From Infirmifilum lucidum (GTDB taxonomy: Archaea; Thermoproteota; Thermoprotei; Thermofilales; Thermofilaceae): 64,000 bases of DNA. The stretch is taken from positions 1 to 64,000 of the forward strand of contig NZ_CP062310.1 of assembly GCF_014876775.1 (NCBI RefSeq). The letters run 5' to 3'. Below, piece after piece: positions 34,156-42,874 of the stretch. Position numbers and translations under genes: made by a program. Position 1 is the stretch's first letter; every line of letters begins with the position of its first letter. The notes under the pieces were generated by a model. That model had not been told where the DNA came from, searched no databases, and worked only from the letters and a program-made list of their open reading frames with translations.

Positions 34156-34569
34156 ATGAGGTTGATGCAGGTTAAGAAGCTGCTGAAGCGGGAGCCCATT
34201 GTCGTCGAGCTTGGGACTCCCCTGAGGCAGGCGGCGCAGGTCATGGTTCGTGAGGGAATTGGCCTTCTGCCGATAGTCTCCCCCGGCGATAGGAGGAGGG
34301 TTCTGGGGGTTATCTCCGAGAGGGACTTCGTGAAGGCTTTGGCGACACAACGGGGTATCGAGGACATGAACGTCGAGGACGTGGGGACGATGGAGGTCGT
34401 CGTCACGATAAGCGAGGACGCGAGCGTCGCTGAGGCAGCACGCCTGATGCTGGAGAAGGGTATTAGGCACCTAGTGGTCGTCGACAGCCAGGGGAAACTC
34501 GTGGGAGTCATCTCCATCAGGGACATCGTGCGTATAGACGAGATGCTCAGGCTAGCATCTGAAGTTTAG
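34156..34569 (+). CDS. Two-CBS-domain protein
   Basis: 137 residues consisting of a CBS pair: PIVVELGTPLRQAAQVMVRE with GVISERDFVKAL, then VVVTISEDASVAEAARLMLE with GVISIRDIV. Such free-standing pairs bind adenosine nucleotides and tune partner proteins. ATG 34156 is the start. It stands alone between the tRNA and a permease, 42 nt from the latter, and may regulate it; that is inference from position only. Confidence 0.9.
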   Translation: MRLMQVKKLLKREPIVVELGTPLRQAAQVMVREGIGLLPIVSPGDRRRVLGVISERDFVKALATQRGIEDMNVEDVGTMEVVVTISEDASVAEAARLMLEKGIRHLVVVDSQGKLVGVISIRDIVRIDEMLRLASEV

Positions 34570-34611
34570 TTCTCAAAAAATATTTATTGTTTAGACTCCT
34601 TAGAGGAGGAC

Positions 34612-35892
34612 GTGTCGTCGCAGGGCACTGAGCCTAAACTCAGGAGAGAGCTCACGCTCATCGACGCGATCTCCGTGGGCCTGGGGGCGATAATAGGGGC
34701 AGGAATATTCGTGGTTATAGGGCTTGCGGCCGGCCTGGCCGGGCCCGCTGTAGTACTCTCAGTCGTGATTGCAGGCATTAGCGCCACATTCACGGCTCTC
34801 AGCTTCTGCGAGCTCGGGGCCTCTCTCCCGAAGGCTGGCGGGGTGTACGAGTACGGCCACACACTCCTACACCCACTCGTGGGCTTCGTAATGGGTTGGA
34901 TATGGGTCAGCGGGAACATAGTCCTGGGGGCGACTGCGAGCCTGAGCTTCGGCTTCTACCTCGCGAGCGCCTTCCCGTGGGTAGACCCTAAGCTCGGCGC
35001 TGTTGCACTGATAGCCACGGTCACTGTCGTTAATATCCTGGGCGCTAAGCTCTCGGCAGGCGTCAATAACGTTATTGTCGCAGGCAAGGTGCTCGCCCTA
35101 GTAGTCTTTGTGCTTGTAGGCCTTTCCAGCGTAAACCCCGTCCACTTCCAGAACTTCATGCCGGGGGGCTTCGGCTCAGTCGTTACTGCTGCCGCCCTCT
35201 TTTACTTTGCTTACATAGGCTTCCCGCGTATAAGCACTATGGCCGAGGAGATAGTTGAGCCGGAGAAGAACATTCCGCGCGGCATCCTAGCGGCCCTCTT
35301 CATATCGATGGCTATATACGTCGCAGTAGCTGTTGTGGCTGTCGGCCTCGTAGGCTACGAGGCGCTGGCGTCTTCAACAGCCCCCATAGCGACTGCCGCA
35401 GAACAGCTAGGCGTGAAGGCTGTAGTCGAGGCGGGGGCTCTTTTGGCGACTTTCAGCGTAGTCCTCACGTCTGTAATGGGGCAGTCAAGGGTGTTCTTCG
35501 CAATGGCCAGGAACAGGGAGATACCGTCCAGTCTAGCAAGAGTTTCCGAGAAGTTTGGGACGCCGGTGAACTCGATACTACTCTCAGGCGCTATAATGCT
35601 GGTTCTAGCCCTCACGGTCGACATCTCGGGGCTAGCCTCCCTCACTAGCTTCAGCGTCCTCTTCACACACATGCTGACAAACATCGCGGCTATCAAGCTC
35701 CACGGTATAGGTAGCCCGAAGAAGAGCTACGCTATCAAGAGAGTACCGCTCCACGCATACATCGGCGCAGTCCTGAGCCTCGCACTCGCCCTCAGCCTAG
35801 GCGCCGCGACAATACTGGCCGGCCTACTGAACCTGGCACTGTCTATAACATGGTTCTACTTCTACAAGGCTTTCTCGAAAAACCAGGGCTAA
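34612..35892 (+). CDS. Amino acid permease, APC superfamily
   Basis: 426 residues, about 12 hydrophobic helices. The first helix carries the substrate-site pattern GLGAIIGAGIFVVIGL (GAIIGAGIF), and EEIVEPEKNIPRGI after helix 6 is the conserved cytoplasmic loop of the family. It is likely an amino-acid or amine importer. GTG 34612 follows a TATA (AAAAATATTTATTG, 34574-34588). Confidence 0.9.
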   Translation: MSSQGTEPKLRRELTLIDAISVGLGAIIGAGIFVVIGLAAGLAGPAVVLSVVIAGISATFTALSFCELGASLPKAGGVYEYGHTLLHPLVGFVMGWIWVSGNIVLGATASLSFGFYLASAFPWVDPKLGAVALIATVTVVNILGAKLSAGVNNVIVAGKVLALVVFVLVGLSSVNPVHFQNFMPGGFGSVVTAAALFYFAYIGFPRISTMAEEIVEPEKNIPRGILAALFISMAIYVAVAVVAVGLVGYEALASSTAPIATAAEQLGVKAVVEAGALLATFSVVLTSVMGQSRVFFAMARNREIPSSLARVSEKFGTPVNSILLSGAIMLVLALTVDISGLASLTSFSVLFTHMLTNIAAIKLHGIGSPKKSYAIKRVPLHAYIGAVLSLALALSLGAATILAGLLNLALSITWFYFYKAFSKNQG

Positions 35893-35988
35893 AAATGGGG
35901 TAACGCTACTCCCTACAACCTTGAGTATCTTCTCGATGTCTTCTAGGAAGCCCTGCCTCGACCATGCGTGTGGGTAAACAGTTAGCAA

Positions 35989-36813
35989 TTAAATCAGGTG
36001 CCTATTCAGCCACTCGACGATGTCGCCGGCTACTCGCGTCCACTCGGGCTCGTTGAGTATCTCGTGCCTCATCCCCTTGTAGACCACGAGGGTTTTATCC
36101 GGCACCCTGAGTCTCTCGTATAGGTTTCTAGAGGCACTCGCCGGGACTAGGCAGTCCCCCTCGCCGTGGAGTATTAGAGCTGGACAGCGTATAGCGTCGA
36201 CTTTCCTCCAAGCCTCCTGCACAGCTCTGCCGAATTCCACTAGTAGCTTTACGGTGGGGTCTTTGAACACCAGGGGATCCTCGATGTACCTCCTCACCAC
36301 ACTCTCGTCGCTGGTTAAGCATTCTGTAGCAATCGGGAGTCTAATCCTCTTCTTTGGCGAAACAGAGCCCAGGATGCTGAGGAGCAGTCCCTGCGCAAGT
36401 GTTGTTCTGACCTCTAGTGCTGCTCCACTAGTGATTAGGCCTTCCAGGTCATCTCCCAGAATAGCCGCAACGTTCACAGCTATCAACCCTCCCATGCTGT
36501 GTCCGAAGAGAAATACTCGAGAAGCCCCAGACCTTTTCTTCACGTACTCTATGAAGGAGACTGTGTCGTGGATAAAATCGTTGAAAGAGTCTACGTAGCC
36601 TCTCTCACTCCTAGAAAGACCATGGCCGCGTAGGTCGTACATGTACAGGTCAAAGCCCCTCTCGGCTAGGAACTCTCCAAAGTGGTTGTAGCGGCCGCTG
36701 TGCTCTGCAAAGCCGTGGATTCCGGCGACGACGGCCCTGGGTGTTCCGCTGTAGTGCCAGGAGCGGACAACTGTCTCATTGTCGCTTGCCAGCCTCAGAA
36801 CCTCCTCTTTCAT
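35989..36813 (-). CDS. Alpha/beta hydrolase, monoacylglycerol-lipase-like
   Basis: 274 residues. GIHGFAEHSGRY, YDLRGHGLS and the nucleophile elbow FGHSMGGLIAV are diagnostic for the lysophospholipase/monoacylglycerol lipase group; the acid is probably Asp in GEGDCLVPA and the His in KGMRHEILNEPE. It acts on lipid or small ester substrates in the cytoplasm. I chose ATG 36813 (MKEEVLRLAS) because upstream residues to 36867 overlap marC and are unlike the family. It follows the broken marC on the same strand by about 30 nt. Confidence 0.88.
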   Translation of the reverse strand: MKEEVLRLASDNETVVRSWHYSGTPRAVVAGIHGFAEHSGRYNHFGEFLAERGFDLYMYDLRGHGLSRSERGYVDSFNDFIHDTVSFIEYVKKRSGASRVFLFGHSMGGLIAVNVAAILGDDLEGLITSGAALEVRTTLAQGLLLSILGSVSPKKRIRLPIATECLTSDESVVRRYIEDPLVFKDPTVKLLVEFGRAVQEAWRKVDAIRCPALILHGEGDCLVPASASRNLYERLRVPDKTLVVYKGMRHEILNEPEWTRVAGDIVEWLNRHLI

Positions 36814-36845
36814 ACAACTACACGACACAGACCAGGGAAAAAATG

Positions 36846-37446
36846 TTATCTTGCGAAGAAGCCCCACTCCAGGAGAGCTGAGTGGATCATCTCAGCGCTT
36901 ATCGAAGCAATAATTACGGACATAAACCTGCCGATGCTCCGCACAACGTTTCTCCCTGCAACCTCCAGTAGAAGCTTCCCGAACCTCAGAGTCAAGTAAA
37001 CCATTGTGGAGGCCAAGACTGACGCGATAAGCGTCGGAAGCACCCCGTGCGCCGCAGCCACGACAATTAGTGTAGTTATAGTCCCGGGATCGACCAGGAG
37101 CGGCGTAGCTATCGGGACTATTAGAGCCTCCTCCGTGCTTTCAAGGGCTTTAGTCCTACTGAGCCCAGACAGCATGTCGATAGCTATGACCATTAGCAGC
37201 GCGCGAGGCGCAGGGACGCTATACTCACGTTAAAAACTTGAGCATCGTGCCACCTAGGATGGAGAAGATAGCCATTAGGACAACGACGTACAGGCTCGCC
37301 CTCCTGACGGCGACAGCCTTCTCGGCTCTACTCCTATCACCTATGAGGCTCATAAAAGTCGGTATAACACTCACGGGGTTAAGTACTGCGTAGAGTTGGA
37401 AAGCCATGAGAAGAGAGTCTACGAGTAGAGTGTAAGGGCTAGTCAT
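36846..37446 (-). pseudogene. MarC-family membrane protein, two frameshifts
   Basis: The N-terminal part (37446 downward, MTSPYTLLVDSLLMAFQLYA) stops as GGTMLKFLT, and the C-terminal part (VIAIDMLSGLSRTKALESTE to LLEWGFFAR) lies in another frame. Between them the third frame supplies the missing helix: one T added at the TTTTT run near 37231-37235 gives LKFFNVSIASLRLA, and a second net minus-one change near 37200-37204 is needed to enter ALLMVIAIDML. Together the pieces make a normal MarC of about 205 residues with the STEEALIVPIATPLL motif. Either a recent pseudogene or two base-calling errors. Confidence 0.75.
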
Positions 37447-37506
37447 AGATCTATAATTGCTAGAGAGTGTAAAAATTTTTAGCCTTTAAGGTATTTTGGT
37501 GTACAA

Positions 37507-38994
37507 GTGGAGGACAGTCGTCGCCGCGTAAACGACCCGTCTAGCTACCTCTGGACTGTGCTGTCAGTGACAACTCTTGGGGCATTCATGGCAGGCCTAG
37601 ACACTAGAGTAGTTGTTGTAGGCCTTGACAGGGTTGCAAGTGCCCTACACGCGGACATAGAGCAGGCACTCTGGTTTACGCAGGCGTACATGCTCGGGGG
37701 CACCCTAATGCTCCTGTTGGTTGGCAGGCTCGCAGACTTATTTGGCCGCGTAAAGCTGTACCTAGCTGGTTTCGCCGTATTCACCCTCGGGTCGCTTCTA
37801 TCAGGGCTGTCGCCCAGCCCGGCGGCGCTAATAGCGTCACGCTTCATCCAGGGGCTGGGAGGGGGCATACTGACTACTGTGAGCGCGGCAATTGTGACGG
37901 ACGCAGCCGTTTACGGTCCGCTAGCTTTTGCACTCAGTATAAACTCCCTCGCCTTCAGGCTGGGCTCAATTCTAGGCTTGACCCTTGGAGGGGTTATAAT
38001 CGGCCTCCTTGACTGGCGCTACATATTCTGGATAAATGTACCCGTGGGGGCTCTCGCCATACTGTGGGGCACTAGGGCTCTTCGAGAAACCTACAGGCCC
38101 GTGGAGCAGAAGAAGGTAGACTGGCTGGGGTTCCTGCTCTTCACGGCCTTCATTTTCACAGCACTAGTAGCGCTGACCCTCGAGGGCTATGGGCTGTCGT
38201 ACAGGAGGCTGGTTGGCATAATGGCCCTAGTGTCTGTAGCATTACTGGCCGCCTTCACGGTGTGGGAGCTAAGGTTCCACAGCCCCCTGCTAGACCTAAG
38301 GCTGTTCAAGAACTGGGGCTTCACGGGGGGCGTAGTTGCACAGTTCCTGAACGCGATAGCTTTCGGCTCAGTCATGCTCCTCCTGACGCTATACTTCCAG
38401 CTGTGCAAGGGAGCGCCGCCTGCAGAGGCGGGCTTCACGTTGCTGCCATTTGAGCTCGCGTTCCTGGGCTTCAGCCTCATAAGCGGGAGACTCGCAGACA
38501 AGTACGGCTACGTAGGGTTTGCAATTGCTGGTCTCTTCGTGGGCAGCCTGGCCCTCTTTATACTGTCGGGGATAACTCTAGAAACACCCTACTGGAGCGT
38601 AGCCCTAGGCGCCGCCGTGCTAGGCGCTGGGAACGGGCTGTTCATGTCGCCGAACACGAGCGCGATAATGTCCTCGGTGCCAGAACACAGGAGAGGAGTG
38701 GCCTCGGCGCTCAGAAACGTGCTGTTCAACCTCGGCTTGACAATAAGCCTCAACATCTCGGTTCTCCTGCTCTCTAAGCGGCTCTCCTACGAGCTCATAA
38801 CGAGGCTACTCCTGAACGCGGAGCTCGACGCCACCCAGATAGCCGCAGGCAGGCGCTCCCTGGCGCTAGCAATAGGCGAGGCATTCAAAGTCCTAGCGAC
38901 CATTAACTTGACAGCCGCCCTGTTCTCCGTGAGCCGCGTTGAAGCAAGACTGCCGGAACGGCGTCCTAGCTTCTCCACCCGTGAGTCCCCATGA
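37507..38994 (+). CDS. MFS multidrug exporter, DHA2 (14-helix, EmrB/QacA) type
   Basis: 495 residues with about 14 hydrophobic helices. GRLADLFGRVKLYLAGFAVF is the loop 2-3 motif A of the major facilitator superfamily, and ASRFIQGLGGGILTTVSAA is motif C-like of drug:H+ antiporters. Exports hydrophobic compounds using the proton gradient. GTG 37507 is the start; AT-rich sequence (AAAAATTTTTAGCC, 37472-37485) precedes. No regulator is adjacent. Confidence 0.88.
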   Translation: MEDSRRRVNDPSSYLWTVLSVTTLGAFMAGLDTRVVVVGLDRVASALHADIEQALWFTQAYMLGGTLMLLLVGRLADLFGRVKLYLAGFAVFTLGSLLSGLSPSPAALIASRFIQGLGGGILTTVSAAIVTDAAVYGPLAFALSINSLAFRLGSILGLTLGGVIIGLLDWRYIFWINVPVGALAILWGTRALRETYRPVEQKKVDWLGFLLFTAFIFTALVALTLEGYGLSYRRLVGIMALVSVALLAAFTVWELRFHSPLLDLRLFKNWGFTGGVVAQFLNAIAFGSVMLLLTLYFQLCKGAPPAEAGFTLLPFELAFLGFSLISGRLADKYGYVGFAIAGLFVGSLALFILSGITLETPYWSVALGAAVLGAGNGLFMSPNTSAIMSSVPEHRRGVASALRNVLFNLGLTISLNISVLLLSKRLSYELITRLLLNAELDATQIAAGRRSLALAIGEAFKVLATINLTAALFSVSRVEARLPERRPSFSTRESP

Positions 38995-39014
38995 AGGCGC
39001 CTCAATATGCCCGG

Positions 39015-39470
39015 CTACTCCAACACGTCTCTCGGGTGCTGGACTTTAACCCCAACAGTCCTCTCTATTGAGTCAGCTCTCCCCAGAATTTCGCTGTCTC
39101 CTGTAATGAACGCTACTACGTTAAGCTTTCTTTTGAGCGCTTTCGCGTAGGCCAGGTGTAGCACGTCGAGAGTCCTGAGCCTGAGAGGCCCCGCCAGTTT
39201 ACAGGCAAGATGGTACTCTAGGCCTGTCCTGAGCCTGTAACCCGCGATATTTGCAACTGCAGTGTAGCCCGTAGAAAGGATGTGGAGCCTACAGTCCCTG
39301 ACTATGAATTCCACCAGAGTGTCTAGCAGGGGCTCTGAACGAAAAGGGACTCATCTTTGACTCTCGAAAGGGCGCAGTAGAGCTCGACGAGCGTTAGTGG
39401 AGATGCTATAAAGTACAGGTCTTTTTCCGAACAGTGTGTTAGAGTAGTTATAAAGGTCATCTGAAGGTTT
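39015..39470 (-). pseudogene. PIN-domain (VapC-like) toxin, frameshifted and N-truncated
   Basis: The 99-residue open part contains TLDVLHLAYAKALKRKLNVV and FITGDSEILGR, the third and fourth acidic motifs of a PIN nuclease. Upstream on the minus strand, in another frame, comes EKDLYFIASPLTLVELYCAL SR-type sequence with the second acidic motif, ending at TAG. One missing base in the CCCC run near 39330 explains the break. The first strand with the leading catalytic Asp is absent; the TnpB element begins about 20 nt beyond. Its likely partner vapB is on the other side of that element. Confidence 0.65.
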
Positions 39471-39487
39471 GTACCTAGCGATGATTA

Positions 39488-40760
39488 CCACTGAAAGCCT
39501 TGCCCTTCAGGGCGGGGATGCCGGCAAGCTTAAATACTCCCCCACTCCGTGAGGGGGGTGTGGGGAAGGCCAAGGCCGGGGGACGGGCAAGTGAGGGGCC
39601 GGAGACCATTGTCACCCTGGTCTACAAGGTCTCCCCCGAGCCCTCCCTCCTGGCCTTGGCCGATCGGTACACGCAGGGGCTGAGGTACGTACTACACTGG
39701 ATTAGGGAGCACAAGACCACTCGCCTGGGCGAAGTGCACAGGGGAGTGTACGAAGCCCTCAAGGAGAGATACGGCCTGCCCTCCAAGATGGCGCAGGACT
39801 GCTACCGCCACGCAATCGCGGTGTACAAGGGCTGGCTGAGGAACCCGCACAAAGGCGAATTCCCCACGGTCAGGCGGAGGGCCGTGTGGCTGGCGCATAA
39901 ATACAGCTATTGGCTAAAGGGGGGTGTTGTGCATATAGCCGCCATAGGCGATATACCGGTCATCGGCAGGCCGGGCCACGAAATGCAGTACGCCGACTGG
40001 GAGCCGGGGGACGCCGTTCTAACGGTCAGAGAGGACGGCGTATTCCTGCACGTGCCAAAGGCCAAGGCCGTCCCCCCGATTGGGGCGAAGGACGCCGTCG
40101 GCGTCGACGTGAACTACCGAGAAGTGGCCGCGGCCACGTCTATGGAGGACTCAATACGCCTGGAGACGCGCATAGAGGACGCGGTACGCGTCCGCCGCCA
40201 CGCGGAGGCCCTTCAGCGGAGGCACGGCAGGAGCTGGAGGAGGAGGCATAAAGTCCTCGCTAGGATCCGCAAGTTATACAAGCGCTCTAGGAACATCTTG
40301 CTCGACGCCGCCCGCAAAATAGGCAAGAAGGTGGCCGAGTACGCCCTCGAGAGGAAGGCGAAAATCAGGATGGAGGACTTGAACGGGCTAAAGAGGCGCG
40401 CCCAGGGGGCCCCGAAGGAGTGGAGGCTCCGCCTGGCGTTCCTGGCCTACCGCGAAATACAGCACTGGATAGCCCACCAGGCCAGGAAGCGCGGCGTGCC
40501 AGTAGAGTATGTACCGCCGGGGGGCACTTCGTCGAGGTGCCCGGTGGACGGCCACAAGCTGGCCGAGGCCAGCTATAGGACACTGCGTTGTCCAAAATGC
40601 GGCCTCGCCGCCGATAGGGATCTGATAGCCGCCCTAAATATACGGATGGGGGGACTTCTGACGGCCCCGACTGCCCTCCCATTGACGGATGAAGCCCCGA
40701 CCGAGGGAGGGAACCTCCCCGCCCGAGGAACCCCCGCCCTTTAGAGCGGGGAGGACGTCA
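39488..40760 (+). mobile_element. IS200/605-type element with tnpB only
   Basis: Single-gene element of about 1.27 kb. The left end has CCCTTCAGGGCGGGGATG and the right end CCCTTTAGAGCGGGGAGGAC, the related end hairpins typical of this group, with no inverted repeats. The flank on the left is GATTAC, a plausible target/TAM of the usual T-rich type. No TnpA is present, so mobility would need one elsewhere. It separates vapB (40741-41010) from the broken vapC (39015-39470), and its right end now supplies the last codons and stop of vapB. Boundaries are accurate to about 10 nt. Confidence 0.75.
39560..40744 (+). CDS. tnpB: TnpB RNA-guided nuclease (stand-alone)
   Basis: About 394 residues. The RuvC triad appears complete: Asp in GVDVNYREVAAATS, Glu in IRMEDLNGL and Asp in AADRDLIAALNI. 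The zinc ribbon is unusual: CPVDGH then CPKCG, with Asp at the second Cys position. Start is taken at GTG 39560 because TATA CTTAAATAC (39529-39537) leaves the upstream in-frame codons untranscribed. The C-terminal tail DEAPTEGGNLPARGTPAL overlaps the element's right end, from which the guide RNA is expected. Confidence 0.9.
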   Translation: MGKAKAGGRASEGPETIVTLVYKVSPEPSLLALADRYTQGLRYVLHWIREHKTTRLGEVHRGVYEALKERYGLPSKMAQDCYRHAIAVYKGWLRNPHKGEFPTVRRRAVWLAHKYSYWLKGGVVHIAAIGDIPVIGRPGHEMQYADWEPGDAVLTVREDGVFLHVPKAKAVPPIGAKDAVGVDVNYREVAAATSMEDSIRLETRIEDAVRVRRHAEALQRRHGRSWRRRHKVLARIRKLYKRSRNILLDAARKIGKKVAEYALERKAKIRMEDLNGLKRRAQGAPKEWRLRLAFLAYREIQHWIAHQARKRGVPVEYVPPGGTSSRCPVDGHKLAEASYRTLRCPKCGLAADRDLIAALNIRMGGLLTAPTALPLTDEAPTEGGNLPARGTPAL

Positions 40761-41010
40761 GTAGCTCGACAGCAGACTTGCCTGACCTAATCGTAAAGGG
40801 TACTAACCCAGCTTTCCTCCTCTCCTCCAGAGCCCTTAGAAGCTCCTCCGAAACACCGGCGCCTTCGCTTGCAAGTTCGTCGGCTTCAACCTCGAGCCTC
40901 AGCAACTCCTCTACCAAGCTCTTGAGGGTTGTCCCCCTCTTCACTGAGAGAATCTTGGCTTTCTTCCAGAGCTCCGGGTCTACCCTTATCGAAGTTACTT
41001 TCTCTTTCAC
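40741..41010 (-). CDS. RHH antitoxin-like (VapB), 3' end altered by the TnpB element
   Basis: 89 residues. TSIRVDPELWKKAKILSVKR and GTTLKSLVEELLRLE form a ribbon-helix-helix DNA-binding fold, followed by an acidic helix as in VapB antitoxins. The last residues TSSPL and the stop come from the right end of the neighbouring mobile element, so the original C-terminus, which should bind the toxin, has been replaced. Reading on the minus strand, the element sits between it and the PIN remnant. It may still act as a repressor. Confidence 0.75.
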   Translation of the reverse strand: MKEKVTSIRVDPELWKKAKILSVKRGTTLKSLVEELLRLEVEADELASEGAGVSEELLRALEERRKAGLVPFTIRSGKSAVELLTSSPL

Positions 41011-41213
41011 AAGAGTTCAGCTTTAAAGTATTATTTAAATTTTGTTTTTAAATGAAGAACTTCACTAAGGATTGCGCTACCACGGAACGTAGCAACAACC
41101 CCCAGGTAGCGTTTCTGATCCGCGTTCTCCAGTAAGGGTGGAGCGTCGTGTCTGCTTGAGGAGCGTAAAGTATAAACCGCTGTTTCTGCAACCCGCTTTT
41201 CTGTAGGTGCCCC

Positions 41214-42074
41214 GTGGTGGACGCTGAGCGTGTCAAGCGCGTGCTAATCTTCTCGTCGGTCGGGAACGCCGCTATAAGTTTCCTGAAGATATTTGGGGGG
41301 ATAGTCTCGGGTAGCACTGCTCTCCTCGCTGACGGGAGCGACTCCATGCTCAACGTTGCTAGCGCCGCGGTCAGCTACTGCTACTACTCGAGGAGCCTCA
41401 AGCCCCCGGACGACAGGCACCCCTACGGGCACACGCGCTTCGAGGCCTACGGGTCTATAGTGATACTCCTCCTTATGGCTGTCACGTTCAGCTTCATAGG
41501 CTTCACGGCCCTAGACCGCTTCAGCCATGGCGAGCCCGAGAAAGTGTCCCCGATTGGGGTAGCCTTCGCGGTGCTCTCCCTCCTCCTGAACCTGGGAGTC
41601 TCCAGCCTCCTCAGGGCGTACGGCAGGGGTAGCCAGATAGCGCTCACAGAGTCGAGGCACACGAGCCTGGACGTCGCAGAAGGAGTAACCACGCTCGCCG
41701 GAGTGACCCTCGGCTCTACGGTCTCCGCGTACTTCGACCTCGCAGCCACCGTAGTGATACTGGGCATCGTGGCGTTCTTCATCTACGGGACGCTACGCGA
41801 GCTCCAGGGGCAGATTATCGACACGAGCCCGCCCCCCGAGATCTTGAGGGCAATCGAGGAGGAGGCCCTCAAAGTCAGGGGCGTTAGGGGCGTACACTCG
41901 CTCAGGGCTAGAGTCGCCGGCGACAAGATATACGCAGACTTACACCTCGAGGTGGATCCCAGGCTCCCGGTCGACGAGGCACACGAGCTGTGCGACCACA
42001 TCGAGAGAGCTGTTAGCGCCAGGCTCGGCGGCAGAGTCGACCTCACGATACACGTAGAGCCCTCTAGCGGCTAG
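41214..42074 (+). CDS. Cation diffusion facilitator (CDF) metal transporter
   Basis: 286 residues: six hydrophobic helices then a cytoplasmic ferredoxin-like domain. Metal-site pattern LLADGSDSMLNVASA in helix 2 (Asp-x-x-x-Asp) and SRHTSLDVAEGV in helix 5 (His-x-x-x-Asp), plus DRHPYGHTRFE between helices, mark a CDF exporter of Zn, Mn, Fe or similar. The C-terminal metal-sensing part has EEALKVRGVRGVHSLRARV. GTG 41214 is the start. It ends 11 nt inside the convergent pcp gene. Confidence 0.93.
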   Translation: MVDAERVKRVLIFSSVGNAAISFLKIFGGIVSGSTALLADGSDSMLNVASAAVSYCYYSRSLKPPDDRHPYGHTRFEAYGSIVILLLMAVTFSFIGFTALDRFSHGEPEKVSPIGVAFAVLSLLLNLGVSSLLRAYGRGSQIALTESRHTSLDVAEGVTTLAGVTLGSTVSAYFDLAATVVILGIVAFFIYGTLRELQGQIIDTSPPPEILRAIEEEALKVRGVRGVHSLRARVAGDKIYADLHLEVDPRLPVDEAHELCDHIERAVSARLGGRVDLTIHVEPSSG

Positions 42075-42702
42075 CACTGGCCTGCGCCTTCCTCCTCTCC
42101 AGCTCTCCCAGGCAAACCGCTATACAGGCCTCGAGCCCCCTGGCAGCCAGCTCCGACGGCATCGAGGGCGTGTTCCCGCTTAGGGCTTGTACGGGGAGAC
42201 TGGGCACGTGCACGAAGCCGACCATTACGTCTAGGCCGTTTACGGCTACGTAGTGCAGCGCCGTGTACATCGCGGCATTACACACAAAGGTGCCCGCGCT
42301 GTTAGACACCGAGGCTGGAACTGACGCGCTCCTGATTGCCTCTACAGCCCTCTTGAGGGGTATCGTCGCGAAGTACGCCGCAGGCGCCCCCGGGAACACA
42401 GGCTCGTCCTCGGGCTTGTAGCCGTCATTGTCCTCTATCCTCGCGTCCATGACGTTTATGGCTACGCGTTCAACGTGCAGCGAGCTTATCCCCGTGGCCT
42501 GGCCCGTGAGCAGCAGGAGTGAAGGCCTGTACTTCTCGAGGAGCACTGGTATCAACTCCCTCACGCGCCTGAAGCTCACTGGCAGTTGCTCTTTCACAAC
42601 CTCGGCGCCACTAGTGCTCCCTGGCAGGAGCTTCACGGCCTCCCAGGACGAATTCACCTTGTCCCCGCCGAACGGCTCAAAGCCTGCTACAAGTACCCTC
42701 AT
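42064..42702 (-). CDS. pcp: Pyrrolidone-carboxylate (pyroglutamyl) peptidase, family C15
   Basis: Removes N-terminal pyroglutamate from peptides in the cytoplasm. 212 residues, the normal size. GFEPFGGDKVNSSWEA is the N-terminal signature; the catalytic Cys is in SAGTFVCNAAMY and the His in GFVHVPSLP; the third residue, Glu, is expected near VERVAINVMDARIEDND. The location beside a peptide importer operon suggests a role in peptide use. ATG 42702 start. Confidence 0.93.
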   Translation of the reverse strand: MRVLVAGFEPFGGDKVNSSWEAVKLLPGSTSGAEVVKEQLPVSFRRVRELIPVLLEKYRPSLLLLTGQATGISSLHVERVAINVMDARIEDNDGYKPEDEPVFPGAPAAYFATIPLKRAVEAIRSASVPASVSNSAGTFVCNAAMYTALHYVAVNGLDVMVGFVHVPSLPVQALSGNTPSMPSELAARGLEACIAVCLGELERRKAQASASR

Positions 42703-42874
42703 ATCCTGCTAGAAAACCCAGGCAGCATTATTTTTACTTATTGAGTAAAAACTTGTCTTGAATTAGGTCTCATGAATGGTGCTAGATTTCTAGACCCGGC
42801 TGGGATACGTAGTTATTTCATTCATTATTTGACTAGAAAGCTTTAAAAAGCCTGAGTAATGTTTGGTACCCAAT

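Noticed and set aside
35893-35988. Coding trace YPHAWSRQGFLEDIEKILKV on the minus strand after the hydrolase stop
   Set aside because: It is in frame after the hydrolase's TAA and looks protein-like, but has only a weak TTG start and runs into the permease on the other strand; probably a fossil.
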